From: Flavisphingomonas formosensis
GTDB lineage: Bacteria > Pseudomonadota > Alphaproteobacteria > Sphingomonadales > Sphingomonadaceae
Reading direction: 5' to 3'
Assembly (NCBI RefSeq): GCF_009755815.1
Contig: NZ_WRPK01000021.1
Span: 1-44,476 of the forward strand
DNA: 44,476 bases
The position numbers and the translations under genes are program-made. Numbering within the stretch: the first letter of the stretch is position 1; the number at the start of each line of letters is the position of its first letter. Below are positions 42,066 through 44,476 of this stretch, piece after piece. Below the pieces are notes generated by a model. The model saw nothing but the letters and a program-made list of their open reading frames with translations. It ran no database searches and was not told the origin of the DNA.

Positions 42066-44276
42066 ATGATCATTGCCAGATCGTTGAGCGCGGCGCTTGC
42101 TTGCGGCGTTGCGATGGGTGCGCTTGCCAGTCCGGCGGTGGCGCGGGCCTCGGATGGCACGGCCGCGGCCGGGCCGTCCAATGCCGACGCATCTTCAGCG
42201 AAGGAAAGCGGAGAGATCGTCGTAACGGCCACGAAATCGCGCTACGGGACCAGTGTCCAGAATGTGGCAGCGACGGTCAGTGCGTTCGGCGCACAGCAAA
42301 TCCAACAATCGCATATCGAGACCATCACCGATTTCACCAGAATGGTTCCGAACGTCCATCTGACTGGTGGCGCCAACGCCAATCAGAACAATTATACGAT
42401 TCGTGGTATGGGTGTGTATACGTCCGCGCCGACGACGACGCCGACGGTCGGCGTGTTTCTTGACGGCGTGTATATCGGCATGAGCGGCTCGACGGCGCTC
42501 AGCAACATGTTCGATGTCGAGGGCGTCGAGGTCTTGCGTGGCCCACAAGGGTTGCTGTTCGGTCGCAACGTGACCGCGGGCGCGATCCTGCTGCGGACGT
42601 CCGAGCCCAGCGAGACCTTCAAGGCCAAAGCGGAAGTAGGGATCGAAAGTGGCCCCCGCTACAACGCCGCAGCGATGGTGACCGGCCCGCTTTCGTCCGA
42701 TGGGGTATGGAGTGCCAAGGTTTCGGCCTCGGTCGTCCAGGACGAGGGTTGGTTCCATAACGACTTCAACGGCAAGAAATTCGGCAAGAACGATACCACC
42801 GACCTCCGGGCGGCCCTGAAATATCATCCATCCAGTGGCTTCGCGACGATATTGCGGCTGGAGGCGGGCAAGCAGAATGCCGATCCCACGCCGATGCATG
42901 ACAGTGGGCTCTATGGCTATCGGGACTTCACGCTCGATCTCGACCTGACGGGATACACCGATGTCAGCTGGCAGTCCGCCACGCTCGAATCGCGACTGGA
43001 CGTGGGCTTCGGCAACGGACAGATCATCAACATTGCCGCCTTTCGTCATGCTACCGCGGATGTGGGCGTGGACGAAGATGGCACGCCGACGACCTATTTC
43101 AATTTCTACAGTTGGGCTAGCCAGCATCAATGGTCGGATGAGTTGCGATATTCCGGAAAATTCGGGCCAGTAAGTACGACGATCGGAGCCTATTATTATA
43201 CGGATAGATTTTCCTATCTGGAAAACCGATATTTTGGATTGACCGCATCTAGCCTGTTCGGAGGGGGTGTCCAGAAATCCACGACCTGGGCTTTGTTCTC
43301 CAACTTCGATATCGATATCCTGCATAACCTGACACTGAACCTTGGGGCCCGCTTTTCCAACGAGCGGAAATCCGTGAAAGTGGCCGCGATCAAGGCGCTC
43401 GGAGCGGGTAATCCCTGTAGGTTGGAGACGGTGAGCTGCTCATATTTTCCTTTTGCCGACAGCAAAAGCTGGAACGCCTTTACGCCGAAAATCGGTATTC
43501 AGTGGAAACCGACGCCGGAAACCAACATCTACGCTTATTGGACGAAAGGCTTTCGCAGCGGCGGATTTAACATCCGGCAGACCAATCCCGCCGCGCCTCC
43601 GAGCCCTTATGGGCAGGAGGTGGAGAGCACCTTCGAAGCCGGCATCAAGCAGCAGACCGTCGACCGCCGGGGCCGGATCTCGTTGGCGGCGTTCCACAAT
43701 AAGTTCCACGGTCTGCAGCGCGATATTTCCTTCCCCGATCCGCTCGTGGGTACCATCCAGACAACGGCCAATACCGCCGACGCCACGATTTATGGATTCG
43801 AGGGCGAGGCCTCCTTTGCGGTCGTGCCTCAGCTCACCCTCTCGGCCAACTTCGGATATTTGCATGGCAAGATCGACAAGTTGCTGAGGGCCCTGGCCCC
43901 GAATGGCGTCATCACGCCGAGCCAGCTCGCCCTGCAAATTCCTTATTTGTCGCCCTGGTCCTATGGATTCTCGGGGGAGTTTCACACCAAGATCGGTGGC
44001 AACACGCTTGCGGTGAGGGCGACCTATTTCCATCAGGATCAATCCTTCAGCAACGACATCAACACCACCCGGGTCTATGCCATCAACAACGTCGATGCGG
44101 ATATCACCTTGACCGTGGCCGGGGGGAGGTTGGGTATCTCGGCCTATGGCAAGAACCTGTTGAACAATGTTGTCAACGGCTTGCAATTTCCCTTGGCTTT
44201 CCAGCCCGGGATGATTGTCGACTCGTTGACGGAAAAGGGAAGGGTATTTGGCCTCAAAGCCAGATTTAGTTACTGA
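42066..44276 (+). CDS. TonB-dependent outer-membrane receptor 2
   Basis: 736 residues. A signal peptide (about MIIARSLSAALACGVAMGAL to SPAVARA) leads to a TonB box, GEIVVTATKSRYGTSVQNVA. The plug includes GVFLDGVYIGMSGS and VEVLRGPQGLLFGRNVTAGA. The barrel ends in VFGLKARFSY, with the closing aromatic Tyr. It is shorter and only distantly similar to the receptor at 24840, so the two may import different forms of the substrate or a related ligand. GGAGAGGAGGGGGTAAAG precedes ATG 42066. The 195-bp gap after the HyuB-type gene has no operator copy, so it may be on the same transcript. Confidence 0.94.
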   Translation: MIIARSLSAALACGVAMGALASPAVARASDGTAAAGPSNADASSAKESGEIVVTATKSRYGTSVQNVAATVSAFGAQQIQQSHIETITDFTRMVPNVHLTGGANANQNNYTIRGMGVYTSAPTTTPTVGVFLDGVYIGMSGSTALSNMFDVEGVEVLRGPQGLLFGRNVTAGAILLRTSEPSETFKAKAEVGIESGPRYNAAAMVTGPLSSDGVWSAKVSASVVQDEGWFHNDFNGKKFGKNDTTDLRAALKYHPSSGFATILRLEAGKQNADPTPMHDSGLYGYRDFTLDLDLTGYTDVSWQSATLESRLDVGFGNGQIINIAAFRHATADVGVDEDGTPTTYFNFYSWASQHQWSDELRYSGKFGPVSTTIGAYYYTDRFSYLENRYFGLTASSLFGGGVQKSTTWALFSNFDIDILHNLTLNLGARFSNERKSVKVAAIKALGAGNPCRLETVSCSYFPFADSKSWNAFTPKIGIQWKPTPETNIYAYWTKGFRSGGFNIRQTNPAAPPSPYGQEVESTFEAGIKQQTVDRRGRISLAAFHNKFHGLQRDISFPDPLVGTIQTTANTADATIYGFEGEASFAVVPQLTLSANFGYLHGKIDKLLRALAPNGVITPSQLALQIPYLSPWSYGFSGEFHTKIGGNTLAVRATYFHQDQSFSNDINTTRVYAINNVDADITLTVAGGRLGISAYGKNLLNNVVNGLQFPLAFQPGMIVDSLTEKGRVFGLKARFSY

Positions 44277-44285
44277 TATGGCGTG

Positions 44286-44318
44286 ATCCCTGGTGGCGAG
44301 GGATGGCGCATCATCCCT
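44286..44318 (+). terminator. overlapping hairpins after TonB receptor 2
   Basis: AGGGATG (44299-44305) can pair either with ATCCCT at 44286-44291 or with CATCCCT at 44312-44318, giving two mutually exclusive hairpins just after the receptor stop. A short T-containing run (CTCTTCAC) follows. The last 158 bases of the window (44319-44476) show no gene that I can support. Confidence 0.5.
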
Positions 44319-44476
44319 CTTCACGATGGCCGCCTATATGAATGGGCAGTGCTTAAGAGTCTTCTCTGATTGGGGCTCATCGGGTCAAGCTGCTCTCTCG
44401 TATTCGTGACCGTCCCATGGATCACTCGCTTCTCTCCGCGGTCAGCGCCGGGCTGCCGCATGATGGGGTCAGGAGA

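Overview
The window looks like a chromosomal segment of a high-GC alphaproteobacterium, most probably a sphingomonad. It starts in the tail of an rRNA operon with the order 5S rRNA - initiator tRNA-fMet. It also carries two large TonB-dependent receptors with sphingomonad-style plug motifs, and many of its genes are typical of sphingomonad catabolic islands. The organism itself is an inference, because no 16S sequence is present.

Left part (1-5944), a resident flank that has been invaded and is decaying. It holds the 5S tail, tRNA-fMet and its terminator, then a P4-type tyrosine integrase broken by one frameshift beside the tRNA. After these come a glutathione S-transferase and a small stress-type module: DUF1223 protein, a broken and an intact DoxX protein, a frameshifted AhpD/CMD protein, an MXKDX-repeat protein and a truncated cytochrome b. 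Four promoters in this module share GTAAC(C/T)-N16-CGTA/CGGA, which resembles the ECF sigma-F promoter of Caulobacter. Cytochrome b stops abruptly near 5916, which I read as the left junction of an inserted catabolic region.

Right part (about 6.4-44.3 kb), a large catabolic cluster. On the minus strand lies korA-korB-cytochrome P450 (P450cam-like)-pntAB-pntB. Divergent from it is an OYE-type flavin oxidoreductase (frameshifted), then an SDR and a two-subunit CoA transferase. A second minus-strand run holds Gfo/Idh, amidohydrolase, SnoaL, luciferase-like oxidoreductase and a second P450. The plus strand continues with an SDR, a TonB receptor, a LuxE-like/LuxC-like/alcohol dehydrogenase trio, an SDR, an SDR-SCP2 fusion, a second luciferase-like oxidoreductase, an epoxide hydrolase, a maleate-isomerase-like protein, an MFS transporter, a SnoaL protein, a HyuB-type protein fused to an acetone-carboxylase-gamma-like tail, and a second TonB receptor. 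One VOC protein lies on the minus strand.

The parts suggest uptake of a hydrophobic, probably terpenoid- or steroid-like compound through the outer membrane. P450s and luciferase-like enzymes would hydroxylate it, SDRs and the ADH would handle alcohols and ketones, and the epoxide hydrolase would open a ring. The acids would be activated or reduced by the CoA transferase and LuxE/LuxC. The substrate is not identifiable from sequence alone.

The most striking signal is a shared 16-bp inverted repeat, TCAAC-N6-GTTGA. Five perfect and three one-mismatch copies lie in the intergenic regions of this cluster, and in every copy one arm overlaps a TTGA-type -35 box. I propose it is the operator of one repressor controlling the whole cluster. 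No regulator gene is visible in the window, so that repressor must be encoded elsewhere.
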